Shown: positions 43,001 through 51,966 of the stretch, in pieces
Layout: every line of letters begins with the position of its first letter
How positions within the stretch are numbered: position 1 is the stretch's first letter
DNA from: Halorubrum salipaludis
GTDB taxonomy: Archaea; Halobacteriota; Halobacteria; Halobacteriales; Haloferacaceae
DNA length: 64,000 bases
Reading direction: 5' to 3'
Assembly (NCBI RefSeq): GCF_002286985.1
Contig: NZ_NSKC01000010.1
Coordinates: 1 to 64,000, forward strand
Notes under the pieces: generated by a model
What the model was told of the DNA's origin: nothing
Seen by the model: the letters and a program-made list of their open reading frames with translations, nothing else
Databases searched by the model: none
Program-made: the position numbers and the translations under genes

Positions 43001-43901
43001 GATCGAGGACTCTCTCCAGAAGTCCCGTGAAATTGACGACGTGAATGAACTTGACGACACGAGCAAGAATCCGCTCCTCCGCAATGCTGGGAGTAATGAA
43101 CACGCTGCGTTCGAGCGGTACCTTCTGAAGCGAGAACTGAACGAGGATTATGACCTGACTGCGGAAGACTTCGAGTACGCTGAGGACTTCTTTAATGACC
43201 CGCCCGAAGAACGAGAATTCCTCTACACGAATGTAACTGACCACGATGCCGGTCCTCGTCCGGGCGTGTTCGCCCTTGCCCACCTCTGGTTTGACGATGA
43301 TGACCACGAGTCCCCGCTTGGTCGCGTCCGTCGTGCTTTCTACTACAAGCCCTTCGCCGACGAGGTCAAAGAGCGGCCCGTGAGCACGCTCAATATTGAC
43401 CCTTCAGTTGACGGCGAACCGATTACCGGGCATCCAGATACGGTGTTATCGAATCGTGGTGAAATTCAAGCAGTGCTTAACGAGCGTCTTGAGGTGATTC
43501 GAGAGGGCCAAGTTGAGGGTGCTTTCAAACAGGGAGAGGCCTTCTCGAAGGAACAAGAGACGATCCTCGATTTCATCAGTCACTACGTTCAGCCGAATCA
43601 CGGCGATGAGCCGGCTCCTGTTGAAGAGTTCGAAACGATAGGAGAATGGGCTACCGACATCGAAGCGCGGCTGCAGGAGGTAAAGCTGGCGAACACGGAT
43701 GAAGACCGAATTCTACGGGAAATCTTTCGCCAGAACGAGCAGTACGACTCTTTCCCAGAGTGGCCGACCGGGGAGTTCCTCAGTCAGCTTGAGGAGTTCT
43801 TGGAAGAGAACGTCGAAGCCTCTACTGAATACCAGACGAAACTAATGGGAGAGAGTGATGTACAAGCGAAGCTCGTATGCTGGGGGGTTGTCGGACAGTG
43901 A
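40095..43901 (+). CDS. PLD nuclease-like and SNF2-type helicase fusion
   Basis: This is a 1268-aa protein. The N-terminal PLD-like domain has the HxK part in YFHAKGASF (about residue 135) and GSSNFTKSG with ELNLTS (about 165-180). The SNF2 ATPase has SDSVGLGKSF (Walker A, about 295), LLIDEAHRFRN (DEAH, about 382), MLTATPINN (motif III), KVLIFTQYRATADYVY, ATDTLSEGVNLQ and QRVGRVDRIGS (motifs IV-VI). Helicases of this kind accompany methyltransferases in DISARM- and BREX-like defence. It lies directly before the phase-variable methyltransferase locus, ending 9 bp from the inactive cassette. No drmA, drmB, pglZ or brxC genes are seen. Confidence 0.88.
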   Translation: MLSLPPLVDNANRTLEDAYKRIIPQIEEGRIATGYFYLSGFDLYREDLENLADPEELGHAPLRILMGRQTNRGTADEIGEGQNLKEELKREVRESISELNNAQIGRLDRLRDFIAEGEVSVRVRNPENGYFHAKGASFRAPLEDDEDWGQDEDEDTRPCATVVGSSNFTKSGHQNNIELNLTSQDRHKAEAFEEWYDNQWANAEEFSEEIIRIIENSEEYQDWKEQQEDESDQETSSEELGTYLEPFELYKLLAYDELSGNVNIRDSPLYYFQKLGYESAKEKLSQFNGCIVSDSVGLGKSFIGGELLHDYRQRGDHCLLIVPANLTDQWEDLLQNDTDEDGNPYFGLEVDGTHLDVMSISKFQNLSYDEVQDLKDEFDVLLIDEAHRFRNYGKWRPNPDHDDDYKGTRRHANLRQLRGKTMIMLTATPINNSATDLKNLISLFTSPEELRNKASLDFDAFDEYIELSETRKRIASGKEEVGDDEQQEITEQLQRHSSEISNILNEVMVLRTRKHVKDQIQDSEDFEMSFKPPKLNKQQYSLPAAYQPIYRMLPDVMDALHLPHITVKNPKAGSTLKALYKLNLLKRLESSTYAFVQSIETLHQSERQLLGLLGELPEDEDIDMLRTVREGDDSELGDFVEGADAAEDLEQTLEEFGFDTAAIQSEEGADTEGDELADATIGEVKTYIREDLTLLSYFLSQFIGDVARDAGDVSDYAVSTRQWLADHDAGVLPDIPEEEMNPILYPNSDLSEVDPATRDFYEAVFSLREFRDPKIDRLADVLTNHDQKVLIFTQYRATADYVYRTLCDNEDSPLTEANSAVVKGGDENKQDIIQRFAPEASGYQQTLAESGDSELQYVVATDTLSEGVNLQDVHVVVNYDLPWNPMRIVQRVGRVDRIGSTAEKHVHNFYPDGDIEAAIKLLKRLQAKINDIALIVGKENNILDPNEDQILEKTGVDTEKTIGELQVDEIEDSLQKSREIDDVNELDDTSKNPLLRNAGSNEHAAFERYLLKRELNEDYDLTAEDFEYAEDFFNDPPEEREFLYTNVTDHDAGPRPGVFALAHLWFDDDDHESPLGRVRRAFYYKPFADEVKERPVSTLNIDPSVDGEPITGHPDTVLSNRGEIQAVLNERLEVIREGQVEGAFKQGEAFSKEQETILDFISHYVQPNHGDEPAPVEEFETIGEWATDIEARLQEVKLANTDEDRILREIFRQNEQYDSFPEWPTGEFLSQLEEFLEENVEASTEYQTKLMGESDVQAKLVCWGVVGQ

Positions 43902-43909
43902 TTCGGGAG

Positions 43910-46216
43910 CTACGGTAGGGGCCCCTTCTGATCCACTAAATCATATTTCTCCAAGACCAGATCGAAGTACATCTCGTCCATCAGCTTCGGACTCTCAACG
44001 CGATGGAAGTCGTCGAGGACAAACTTCACGTCACGACGTTCCAGGCCATACGCGTGGAATGCGGCCGCGTCGATTTCAGCCTGTAATTCTCTGCGTTCTT
44101 GGTTTTCTACCGCTGCCTCGATTCCGCCGAGTCGCTCACGCATTTCTTTGAATTCTTTCCCGTAACAATTCAATCGGGCAGCTCGTTCAGCGATATAATG
44201 GAACCAATCATCTCCGTCGGTGAGCCGTGGTAGCTGGGATTCCAGCAGTTCGCGCTTGACGATGTGCGTCTCGACTTTAGTTCGCATCAGGAAATCGAAT
44301 GCAATGCTGTTCAGGAGTCCCGTTGCCACGAAGAGTTCTTGATCCGTAAATCGCCGGACGTAGGGTGACCGAAGTGGGGACTCTGTGAGGTGTTCCTCTT
44401 CCGGTTCAATAGCGAACGGCTTGAACGTGTTAATGGTGTGGAGACAGATGACGTCCTTCGGAAGTACCGTAGCTATTATCGTCCGCTCGTCCCGGGATCG
44501 AGAAACGTCTCGAATGCCGATTCGGTATTCAGTGCAATCGAGCAGGACATCTTCTTCCTCAAGTCCGTGACTACGGTGTTCTTCGAGTAGTTCATCTACG
44601 AATTGAACTTGAGACTTCCTCGTCTCTGAACCTCCAAAGGCGTCGTAGATTGCCCGTTTGAGATTACCCCTGTTGAATTTCTTCTCTCGAACACGGTACT
44701 GAGCACTATTCGGTGGATCGTACATCCCCCGACTCCAGTACTGCGGTCCATCTAACGCATCTGTGTGGGTATTATCGTACTGAAACTGATGAATATTTTT
44801 GCCGCCATAGACGGGATAGTCGGCCTCCTCCGGCGATGTCAGGAGCCTATCCTTATCAGTCGATTCAACGAACTCCTTAGTAAGCATATCAACTGTCCAA
44901 GCCTCCTCTAAATCTTCACCCAAGGAAGGCTGCTCAACTACCTTCTCCAAGACGCTTACTTCGATCTGCGAGGTGATGGATGGGAAGATTCCCCCTTCTG
45001 GAGAATAACTGACGAGTACGTCGCGCGGAATGTTGACTGCCTCATCTTCGATCCTGTAGACTATATCCATGTCACGTTGGTTGAATATCCCCCGAAGAGC
45101 TGATGTCTTCCCCCCATATTCGAACGTCAGAATCGCGAACCGGTATCTATCGTCGATGGCCTCAAAGATACCCTTGTTCTCGAACCCGATGAGATTCTCC
45201 ACGTCCGTATGGTCCAGCAGATGCATTCGGAGGTCTTTCCCCATTACTCCCCCGAAGATAGTACCGGGGAGGAGCAGACTCACCTTCACGCCGTCTCTGG
45301 AGAGTCGGAAGACCCGCTCAAGAAAAAGAGCTGAAAGTTCGTTCTTTGTCGGCATCGTTCGACCCCCCACCACCGGAGATTGGAGCTTATAGACATCTCC
45401 CTGCGTGAAGAAGTCTGCCTGAGTTTCCATCGACTCCTTGTAGTCCTCCCATTCCCACGCAACTTCTGGGTTTGAGAGGAGGTCTTCCATCACACCGTCC
45501 TTTTCCTCCGACGGATAGGTACGGAACTGCTCATCGTAGCGGATGAAGAAGTCGTCGCGATTCGCGTAGAGCATGTCCCACGGTGGATTCCCGATGAACA
45601 CGTCGAATCCACCTTTCTCGAAGACGTCGGCGAACTCCAACGGCCAGTGGAATGGGGACCACTCCCGAATTCCCTCGATCGTTATGTCGTCAAAGCCAGC
45701 GTCTTGGAATTCTCGCCGTAGGATTTCGTCAAATTTGTCCCGGTGTTCCTCAATTCTAACTTCTGCTTCTTTCCGCCATTCTTGAGCTTCAACACTGGTC
45801 TCCGCTTTCTTGTGCTTCTTGATGGCCTCTTTCACGTCCTCAAAGCGAGTTTTCACCTCCCAAGAATCGAGATCGCTGTCTCCGTCTTCGTTACTCTCGA
45901 TGTCGGTATCGAGTTGGCCGATTAGGCTGTTCCCTTGCCGTACGTTGAAATCGATATTGGGGAGCGGCTCAACCTCACTCGGTTCATCCTCGATATCAGC
46001 GACCATCGACAACCAGAGTCTGAGCTTGCAAATCTCAACAGCACCTTCGTCGATATCGACTCCGTACAAATTGTTGAGGATGACCGTTCGCTTTGCGTAC
46101 AGTGATGAGGAGCCTTTCCCTGACTCGATTTCCTCTATCTCTTCTCGCGTTCTGGATTCTAGCTCCCAGCCTTGCCCTTCAGCTTCGAGCCGCTGGAAAT
46201 ACTCAATGCATTGCAT
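43910..46216 (-). pseudogene. Silent alternative C-terminal half of the methyltransferase
   Basis: This is a 768-residue frame homologous to the C-terminal 782 residues of the gene at 46379-50032 (identical MQCIEYFQRLEAEGQGWE, then GVDI(D/E)(E/D)GAVEICKLRLWL), but it has no N-terminal region and no AdoMet motif I. It keeps motif IV (FIGNPPWDMLY, about residue 210) and its own target-recognition region, which differs from the active copy. Its 5' edge is exactly the 54-bp inverted repeat. I read it as a silent cassette that becomes expressed after inversion, giving a 1203-aa protein, not as a dead gene. Confidence 0.85.
46163..46216 (-). repeat. 54-bp inverted repeat, left copy (recombination site)
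   Basis: This is an exact match, in opposite orientation, to 47684-47737. The first 13 bases (ATGCAATGCATTG) contain the palindrome CAATGCATTG at the edge facing the invertible segment. Outside the repeat the two sides are paralogous but diverged; inside the segment there is no similarity. Confidence 0.92.
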
Positions 46217-47683
46217 CAACTGATCGTCTCGCTATTGGCTGTTTTCGACTTTATCTACGATTGCCGGTGAAATACGAGCTGCTTCTTACACTCTATTCAA
46301 CAAGTGTATTGACCAGTTCAGTCGAAAGCCACCCTCATATCCATCATTTTCATATGAGTAAAGCAACTTTCAGGTGGTATGACTCTCCAGCAGATCACCG
46401 CATCCGATATCGCGGGCTGGGACTCTTTACACGATATAGCGAACTCCTTTGAAAAACGCGGGCTCAAACCACGCCCGAAACTTGGGGGCGATAACGAACT
46501 CGTAGTCCAGCTTGATGATGACGAATTCATCGTCATTGTCAATGCTGGCCCCGGTGAGACTGCCACGGACTTCAAACCGGAAAATCGCTCACGGCATACC
46601 AACCTTGTTGCCACCAACGATTTCGAGACCTTCACCTTCATTACGCGAGTCCGAAGCTGGGAGGGGCAGCAGCACGGTCGAATTAAGCATCAAAAGATTT
46701 CGTTCTCGAAGGAGCAGTTCACGCGGGACAGCGGAGAGAAGAACACTATTCTCCAGAAGCTGAACTCGATCGAGTACGGTTCCTCTGCTGCGATATACGA
46801 TACGCTCTACGATACGCAACAGGTCGTCAAGGAGTTCTATGAACAGTTCGAGGAACTCCGGACAAATCTCATTCAAGAGGTTACAGGCATCCCTGACGAT
46901 CGTGGTGATGCGAAGCAACGATATGTGCAGGTCATTCTTGACCGGATGATCTTCCTATACTTCATCCAGGAAAAACGCCTTCTTGATCGGAACCCGAATT
47001 ACCTTCACGAACAGCCGAATGAAGTCGTTGACGAGGGTGGTGACCACTACGAAGAGTTCTACGAACCGCTCTTCTTCGAATACCTCGCAGAAGACAAACA
47101 GAACCCTGACTTCGGTAGTCTTCCGTACCTGAACGGTGGCTTGTTCGCAAGGAATCCTGTCGAAGAGGAGTTTGAGGACGCGAAATTAGGTGGCTCTGCC
47201 GAGGAAACGAACGGGCTCTTCGATGATATCCTCGACTTCCTCTCCGACTGGAATTGGAACGTCGACGAACGACTCGACATCGTCGATCCCAAGAACCTCT
47301 CCCCGGCGATCTTGGGCCACATCTTCGAACAAACGGTCAATCAGAAGGAGATGGGGGCGTACTACACACCGGAAGAGATCACGGGGTTCATGGCCCGCCG
47401 AACGATCCATCCGTATCTGCTCGATCAACTCAACGAGGCTGTGGACGCAGACTACGACGAGATTGACAATGTGTTCGGATTCCCCGTGCCCGAGGCAGAT
47501 AGTAGCGCAGAAGCTGTTGCCGATGGCGGAACCATAACTCAGCAAGTTCCAACGGAAAATGTCCAGACCAGCCATGTGGAGACTCTCTACCACGACATTC
47601 TGAAGGAAGCACACATTCTCGATCCCGCCGTAGGAAGTGGCGCCTTCCTGCTCGCCGCACAGGAGGTGCTGATGGACCTATAC
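46217..47683. mobile_element. Predicted invertible promoter and N-terminal segment
   Basis: This is a 1467-bp segment between the two 54-bp inverted repeats. It contains the presumed promoter (46217-46378, with no other gene) and codons 1-435 of the methyltransferase. Inversion would join these codons in frame to the silent cassette at 43910-46216. The frame works in both orientations because both repeat copies are read in the same frame. Confidence 0.82.
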
Positions 47684-50032
47684 ATGCAATGCATTGAGTA
47701 TTTCCAGCGGCTCGAAGCTGAAGGGCAAGGCTGGGAGTTGGAGAGTCGTAGCCGTGAAGAATTGGAGAGAATAGAAGAGGGACATGGAGGGGTCTCACTT
47801 TTCGCAAAGCGTTCTATCATCCTTCACAATCTCTATGGAGTCGATATCGAAGACGGGGCAGTCGAAATCTGTAAACTACGCCTGTGGCTGTCGATGGTCG
47901 CTGATATCGAGGACGAACCGAACGAGGTCGAACCCCTCCCAAATATTGATTTTAACATCCGTCAGGGTAACTCGCTGATCGGGTTCACTGAGCTCCAAGA
48001 AGTCGCACGGGAAGATGCTGGCGACGCGTCACTCTCGAATTGGGGTGTCGGAACTGCAGTCAAAGATCTCTATGAGGATGTCATCCGGGAACAGGACCGC
48101 CATCGAGCTGCGGATTCTGCTCGTGAAGCGCAGAATGCCCGTAAAATGGCTGAAAGAAAAATCGACACCCACAGCGAGGAGCTTAATGAGAAGATCCGCG
48201 ATCAGTTCAACGAACTTGTCGACGAGGATATTTCTCTTGAGGAATTAGAGGAGTTCTCACCGTTTCATTGGGTGCTCGAGTTCGCGACAGTCTATCGGGA
48301 AGGTGGCTTTGATGTCATCATTGGGAACCCACCGTGGGATGAGCTGAAGCCATACCGGACGGACTTCTTCCCAAAGTACGATACTGAGTTTCGTAGCCGC
48401 CCACCAGGTGAAAAGGACAAGAAGGTAGAGGAACTCTTAAAGAACCCTGAAATCGCTGCCGAATGGGAGAAGTTCCAGCGTGACAAGGAACGGCAAGCGT
48501 CCTATATTAACCAGAGTGGAGAATACGAGTACCAGACACCAAGCGTAGAAGGACAACAGGTTGCACGGACGAACGACCTGTCCCTACTGTTCTTTGAGCG
48601 AGTCTATGATATCGTCAGAGACGGTGGTTATGTTTCACAGTTGCTTCCAGGTCCGTTCTTCAATGCCGCCGCTGGAAAGGATTTGCGAGTACATGCATTG
48701 GAAGAGTCTGAGATTCAGAGTATCATCGGATTTGAAAATCGCGGTATCTTCTCCGATATAGACACTAGGTATAACTTCGGTATCGTTACGCTCCGAACAG
48801 AGGGAAGCACTGATACTGTCCACGGAATCTTTCATCAGACTTCCGTTGATGTTCTTCGGTCAATTGACGATGTAGCTCTAGAAATTCCAGCGCGAATCCT
48901 CAAAGAGTATTCTCCTGGAGCTCGAATTTTCCCCAACATCGAGGATCAGCAGGAGGTTTCAGTGCTGGATAAAATTCTCCAGACACCACCATTGGCGACT
49001 GAAATTGAAGGTGCTTGGCGAACGGTCTTGTACAAGGAACTGGATCGAGGACGAGATCGGGATAGATTCATCGAAGACGAATCCAAAGGGGATTATCCGG
49101 TCTATCAGGGAAAGAACATTCACCAATTCTGTTATGAGTCGACTTACGTCGACGATCTCAAACCCATCTCTTTGTGGAGTGTCGATGAGGATAACGAGGA
49201 GCTGAGCGCGAAGCGTCGCGTTCGAGAGAAGAACTTCCGTGCCCGGGACGATGCGATCAGCCTGAAGAAGGCTATCTACAACAAGTTCGCTGATGACCCT
49301 GAGTTCCGCCATCTCCCGGCAAGTTCGCAGAAGCGGTTCGTCAATCGGTTGCTAACAGAAGAATTCGACCGCCCCGAACTTTCTTTGGAGGACATCCGTC
49401 TCCATAGTTCTGAATACCGGCTTGTGCTCCGTGAAGTCGCTCGTGCAACCGACGAACGGACGCTCATCGCGGCTGTAATCCCACCGGGTGGAGTCGTCGT
49501 CCATACGCTGTACACGGTTCGGCCATTCGAAGCAAACCCTACCAAGGACGACCTTTCGGAATTCCCGATGCATAGTGCTTACGACCGTGTTTTCTCTGAT
49601 AAGGAGCTTTTCGTCGCACTTGGGCTGATCAACAGTATCCCGTTCGATTTCTTGATGCGGACAAAGGTCGATTCCCACGCCTCGAAGTACAAGTTTGAGG
49701 AGTCACAGGCTCCTCGTCTCACTGACGGCGACGACTGGTTCCACTACATCGCTGATCGAGCGGCGAAGCTCAACTGTTATGGTGAGGAGTTTGCTGAGAT
49801 GCGTGAGCGACTCGGCGGGATTGAGCCGGCGACGGATATGGAGACTCGGCGTGAACTACAAGCCGAAGTCGATGCGGCCGTGTTCCACGCATATGGGCTG
49901 GATGAGGAGGAAATGCAGTTCGTTCTTGATGACTTTCATCGGGTGTTGAATCCTCGAATTATGACGGAAGAGTACTTCGAAAAGGTTGCTGAAAAATACG
50001 CTCATCTTGGGGACGTAGGGCCGATGGAATAA
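46379..50032 (+). CDS. Phase-variable Eco57I-type DNA methyltransferase
   Basis: This is a 1217-aa protein and the expressed form in this sequence. The N-terminal 400 residues are a type IIG/PglX-like helical region (EFYEQFEELRTNLIQEVTGI, QVILDRMIFLYFIQEKRLLD). AdoMet motif I is ILDPAVGSGAFLLAA (about residues 413-427) and motif IV is IIGNPPWDELKPY (about 645-657), as in N6-adenine methyltransferases. The C-terminal 400 residues hold the target-recognition region and a helical end. The 54-bp repeat crosses codons 436-453. With the PLD-SNF2 helicase it could form a restriction-like defence system whose specificity switches by inversion. I see no separate nuclease motif inside it. Confidence 0.9.
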   Translation: MTLQQITASDIAGWDSLHDIANSFEKRGLKPRPKLGGDNELVVQLDDDEFIVIVNAGPGETATDFKPENRSRHTNLVATNDFETFTFITRVRSWEGQQHGRIKHQKISFSKEQFTRDSGEKNTILQKLNSIEYGSSAAIYDTLYDTQQVVKEFYEQFEELRTNLIQEVTGIPDDRGDAKQRYVQVILDRMIFLYFIQEKRLLDRNPNYLHEQPNEVVDEGGDHYEEFYEPLFFEYLAEDKQNPDFGSLPYLNGGLFARNPVEEEFEDAKLGGSAEETNGLFDDILDFLSDWNWNVDERLDIVDPKNLSPAILGHIFEQTVNQKEMGAYYTPEEITGFMARRTIHPYLLDQLNEAVDADYDEIDNVFGFPVPEADSSAEAVADGGTITQQVPTENVQTSHVETLYHDILKEAHILDPAVGSGAFLLAAQEVLMDLYMQCIEYFQRLEAEGQGWELESRSREELERIEEGHGGVSLFAKRSIILHNLYGVDIEDGAVEICKLRLWLSMVADIEDEPNEVEPLPNIDFNIRQGNSLIGFTELQEVAREDAGDASLSNWGVGTAVKDLYEDVIREQDRHRAADSAREAQNARKMAERKIDTHSEELNEKIRDQFNELVDEDISLEELEEFSPFHWVLEFATVYREGGFDVIIGNPPWDELKPYRTDFFPKYDTEFRSRPPGEKDKKVEELLKNPEIAAEWEKFQRDKERQASYINQSGEYEYQTPSVEGQQVARTNDLSLLFFERVYDIVRDGGYVSQLLPGPFFNAAAGKDLRVHALEESEIQSIIGFENRGIFSDIDTRYNFGIVTLRTEGSTDTVHGIFHQTSVDVLRSIDDVALEIPARILKEYSPGARIFPNIEDQQEVSVLDKILQTPPLATEIEGAWRTVLYKELDRGRDRDRFIEDESKGDYPVYQGKNIHQFCYESTYVDDLKPISLWSVDEDNEELSAKRRVREKNFRARDDAISLKKAIYNKFADDPEFRHLPASSQKRFVNRLLTEEFDRPELSLEDIRLHSSEYRLVLREVARATDERTLIAAVIPPGGVVVHTLYTVRPFEANPTKDDLSEFPMHSAYDRVFSDKELFVALGLINSIPFDFLMRTKVDSHASKYKFEESQAPRLTDGDDWFHYIADRAAKLNCYGEEFAEMRERLGGIEPATDMETRRELQAEVDAAVFHAYGLDEEEMQFVLDDFHRVLNPRIMTEEYFEKVAEKYAHLGDVGPME
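47684..47737 (+). repeat. 54-bp inverted repeat, right copy (recombination site)
   Basis: It lies inside the methyltransferase gene, encodes MQCIEYFQRLEAEGQGWE, and is identical to the reverse complement of 46163-46216. The palindrome CAATGCATTG is at 47687-47696. It marks the junction of the constant N-terminal and variable C-terminal parts. Confidence 0.92.
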
Positions 50033-50081
50033 CTACTGAATTAGCGCTACACTTGGTTCCCGGTCATCAGTGGGTCCAGCT

Positions 50082-50753
50082 TTACTGATGAATACTGTCC
50101 AGCGCTCGCCGGGTCATCGCTCCATCGACATTCAGATATTGACGTGCAGTCGTGATGTCTTCCCAACCGAACATTGCTCGGAGTGCGGGGAGATCCAAGC
50201 CTCTTCCTGCATGGTACGACGCTGCTGTGGCACGTAGTCCGTGTAACGAGGTTGCGTCGTTGGACAGTTCTGGAGACAGTTCAAGGGCAGTCTCCAGCCG
50301 TCGTTGTAAGGTCGAGAACGAATATGGCCAACCGCCATGTTCCTTAAGTAATAACTCAATCGCGATTCGGACTCGATACGAAAAATGGTACGGCACTGTT
50401 CGAGACGCGGCCTCTGTTTTCGGGAGCCAATAGCGATCTGCGAAGCTTTGGAAGTCTTTCTCGGGATTGTGGTCCATTCGTTGTTTCACTGCTTGCCGAC
50501 AGTAGCCACAGATACCGCCGTCACGTCCCTTTGTACAATCTTCTTGTTTAGGAATTTGAATCATCTGACGCTCTGGGTCAATCCACGACGTAGACAGGTG
50601 CGTCGTTTCTCCTGGCCGGAGTCCCAAACGTCCCCCGAGGAGGATAGCCGCTCGTGTCTCTAGACGTCTTTGGGTATCTGATATCCGCCCGGCTCCTTCT
50701 AACAATAGTTCGAACTCGCGTTCGCTAAGAGCCCTTTCTCGTGTTGCTTCCAT
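50082..50753 (-). CDS. Tyrosine recombinase, candidate invertase for the methyltransferase
   Basis: This is a 223-aa protein with the catalytic core only: LGLRPGE (Arg I), LHGLRATA (His-x-x-Arg box), a GWEDITTARQYLNV segment (catalytic Tyr in ARQY), and a CGYC pair in an inserted loop (about residues 78-81). There is no N-terminal SAM-like domain, although the start at 50753 could be earlier (GTG 50831). It is convergent with the methyltransferase gene, 49 bp away. The position makes it the obvious candidate for flipping the 46217-47683 segment. Its role in host or plasmid integration cannot be excluded. Confidence 0.8.
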   Translation of the reverse strand: MEATRERALSEREFELLLEGAGRISDTQRRLETRAAILLGGRLGLRPGETTHLSTSWIDPERQMIQIPKQEDCTKGRDGGICGYCRQAVKQRMDHNPEKDFQSFADRYWLPKTEAASRTVPYHFSYRVRIAIELLLKEHGGWPYSFSTLQRRLETALELSPELSNDATSLHGLRATAASYHAGRGLDLPALRAMFGWEDITTARQYLNVDGAMTRRALDSIHQ

Positions 50754-50848
50754 ACCTGTCGCTGTCTGTCGATACAAAGATAATCTGTATCTTCTCCGAG
50801 TGCCAAGGAGTATAAAACGACATACCACCACACACTCAACTTAGGATT

Positions 50849-51424
50849 ATGTCTAAACCCGACATCGAGGTTCTGGACGACAGTGACGCTTATCCTTACG
50901 CTTCCCACATCCGAGTTGATGAGAGAGAAATCCAGCTCGGAGACCTCCTACTGGTCTTTGAATCCGGTGAAAGCCAGTCGGTTAACTTCTTCGAGCGAAT
51001 CTACGGATTCACTTGGCCGGGAGTCATTACTCACGTCGTTGACGGTCCCGTTCCTGCAGAATTTCACGAGTTCGACCTATTGGCAGAGGAGATTAATGGC
51101 GGGAAATTCGCTATTGCTCCACGCCGCGAACGAACGAGTTTCTTCGTCGACGATGACACCGTCCGCACTATCACCCTCTACCGATACCAGTACCAGGGCG
51201 GGTGGCAGACGATCGTGATTGATGAGCGACGAGGTCCACTTGAGGACACTCCTCTCGCCCAATCTGTAGCTCTTTGCGATGACGGTGAGCAGGTGATCGA
51301 AGAACTACTCCTGACAAACTCTCCAGAGGGAGAGCAGGAGTTTGAGCACATCCAGGAGTTCCTTGTGTCTGCTGGCTATCGGTCTGAATTGATCCCAGCT
51401 GTTAATGAAGTCCTCGAAAACTGA
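50849..51424 (+). CDS. Hypothetical protein in defence island
   Basis: This is a 191-aa acidic soluble protein, with VLDDSDAYPYASHIRVDERE near the N-terminus and a mixed alpha/beta pattern. No domain is recognised. It is divergent from the recombinase gene with a shared AT-rich gap (50754-50848, TATAAAAC in it). It is probably cotranscribed with the next gene, whose start is 22 nt after its stop. Function unknown. Confidence 0.65.
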   Translation: MSKPDIEVLDDSDAYPYASHIRVDEREIQLGDLLLVFESGESQSVNFFERIYGFTWPGVITHVVDGPVPAEFHEFDLLAEEINGGKFAIAPRRERTSFFVDDDTVRTITLYRYQYQGGWQTIVIDERRGPLEDTPLAQSVALCDDGEQVIEELLLTNSPEGEQEFEHIQEFLVSAGYRSELIPAVNEVLEN

Positions 51425-51446
51425 TGAAATCTTTTGGAATCAACAA

Positions 51447-51923
51447 ATGGTCGGGATAGAAACGCTTGCTACCGTAGGCTTGGGCCTAGATGCTGCTGGT
51501 GCCCTAATGGTCGTCCTTCCTGAGTTCAAACAATTTCGGGCATACAAAACACCTGAGGATGAAATCCAACAAATCGAACAGGGCCGGGTAACTCTCCTGA
51601 GCGAAGGGAAACTGACCTCGGATGATTCTGGATTTGAGGCCGTATGTGAGGCACTTGACGGGCGAGTCGAGGTACATGGCCCAATAAAGGAGATCGTCGT
51701 CGTAAGCCTGGAGGATGAGCCCGACGCTGTCGAAGTTCGATATCACACCGATGGGGATTCGATTCACGCTCGCGACGGACGAATCTCTCGAACACTCGTC
51801 GATCGATATATCGAACGCCATGTTCACCAGCTTGAACAGCGGGCCCGCGAGTGGTATCTTCGGGCTGGCAGTTCTCTCCTCTTATTCGGCTTCTTGCTCC
51901 AGATTGCTGCGTCTCTCTTGTGA
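51447..51923 (+). CDS. Hypothetical protein with two terminal membrane segments
   Basis: This is a 158-aa protein. One hydrophobic helix is at the N-terminus (ATVGLGLDAAGALMVVL) and another at the C-terminus (SSLLLFGFLLQIAASLL), with a soluble acidic domain between them. The hairpin-like topology would put the middle in the cytoplasm or outside. An upstream in-frame GTG at 51405 is less likely. It resembles small membrane effectors of defence systems in shape only; no family is recognised. Confidence 0.6.
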   Translation: MVGIETLATVGLGLDAAGALMVVLPEFKQFRAYKTPEDEIQQIEQGRVTLLSEGKLTSDDSGFEAVCEALDGRVEVHGPIKEIVVVSLEDEPDAVEVRYHTDGDSIHARDGRISRTLVDRYIERHVHQLEQRAREWYLRAGSSLLLFGFLLQIAASLL

Positions 51924-51966
51924 CATCGGTTTCCGATAGACGTCGGAAGGGTGTGCGGTGGCCGAG

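Noticed and set aside
43910-46216. Independent second methyltransferase gene
   Set aside because: It lacks AdoMet motif I and the N-terminal 435 residues, and begins exactly at the recombination repeat. It can only work after inversion.
37435-50032. Complete DISARM or BREX system
   Set aside because: Signature genes (drmA, drmB with DUF1998, pglZ, brxC/pglY) are not encoded in the island, so the locus is described as a distinct helicase-methyltransferase system.
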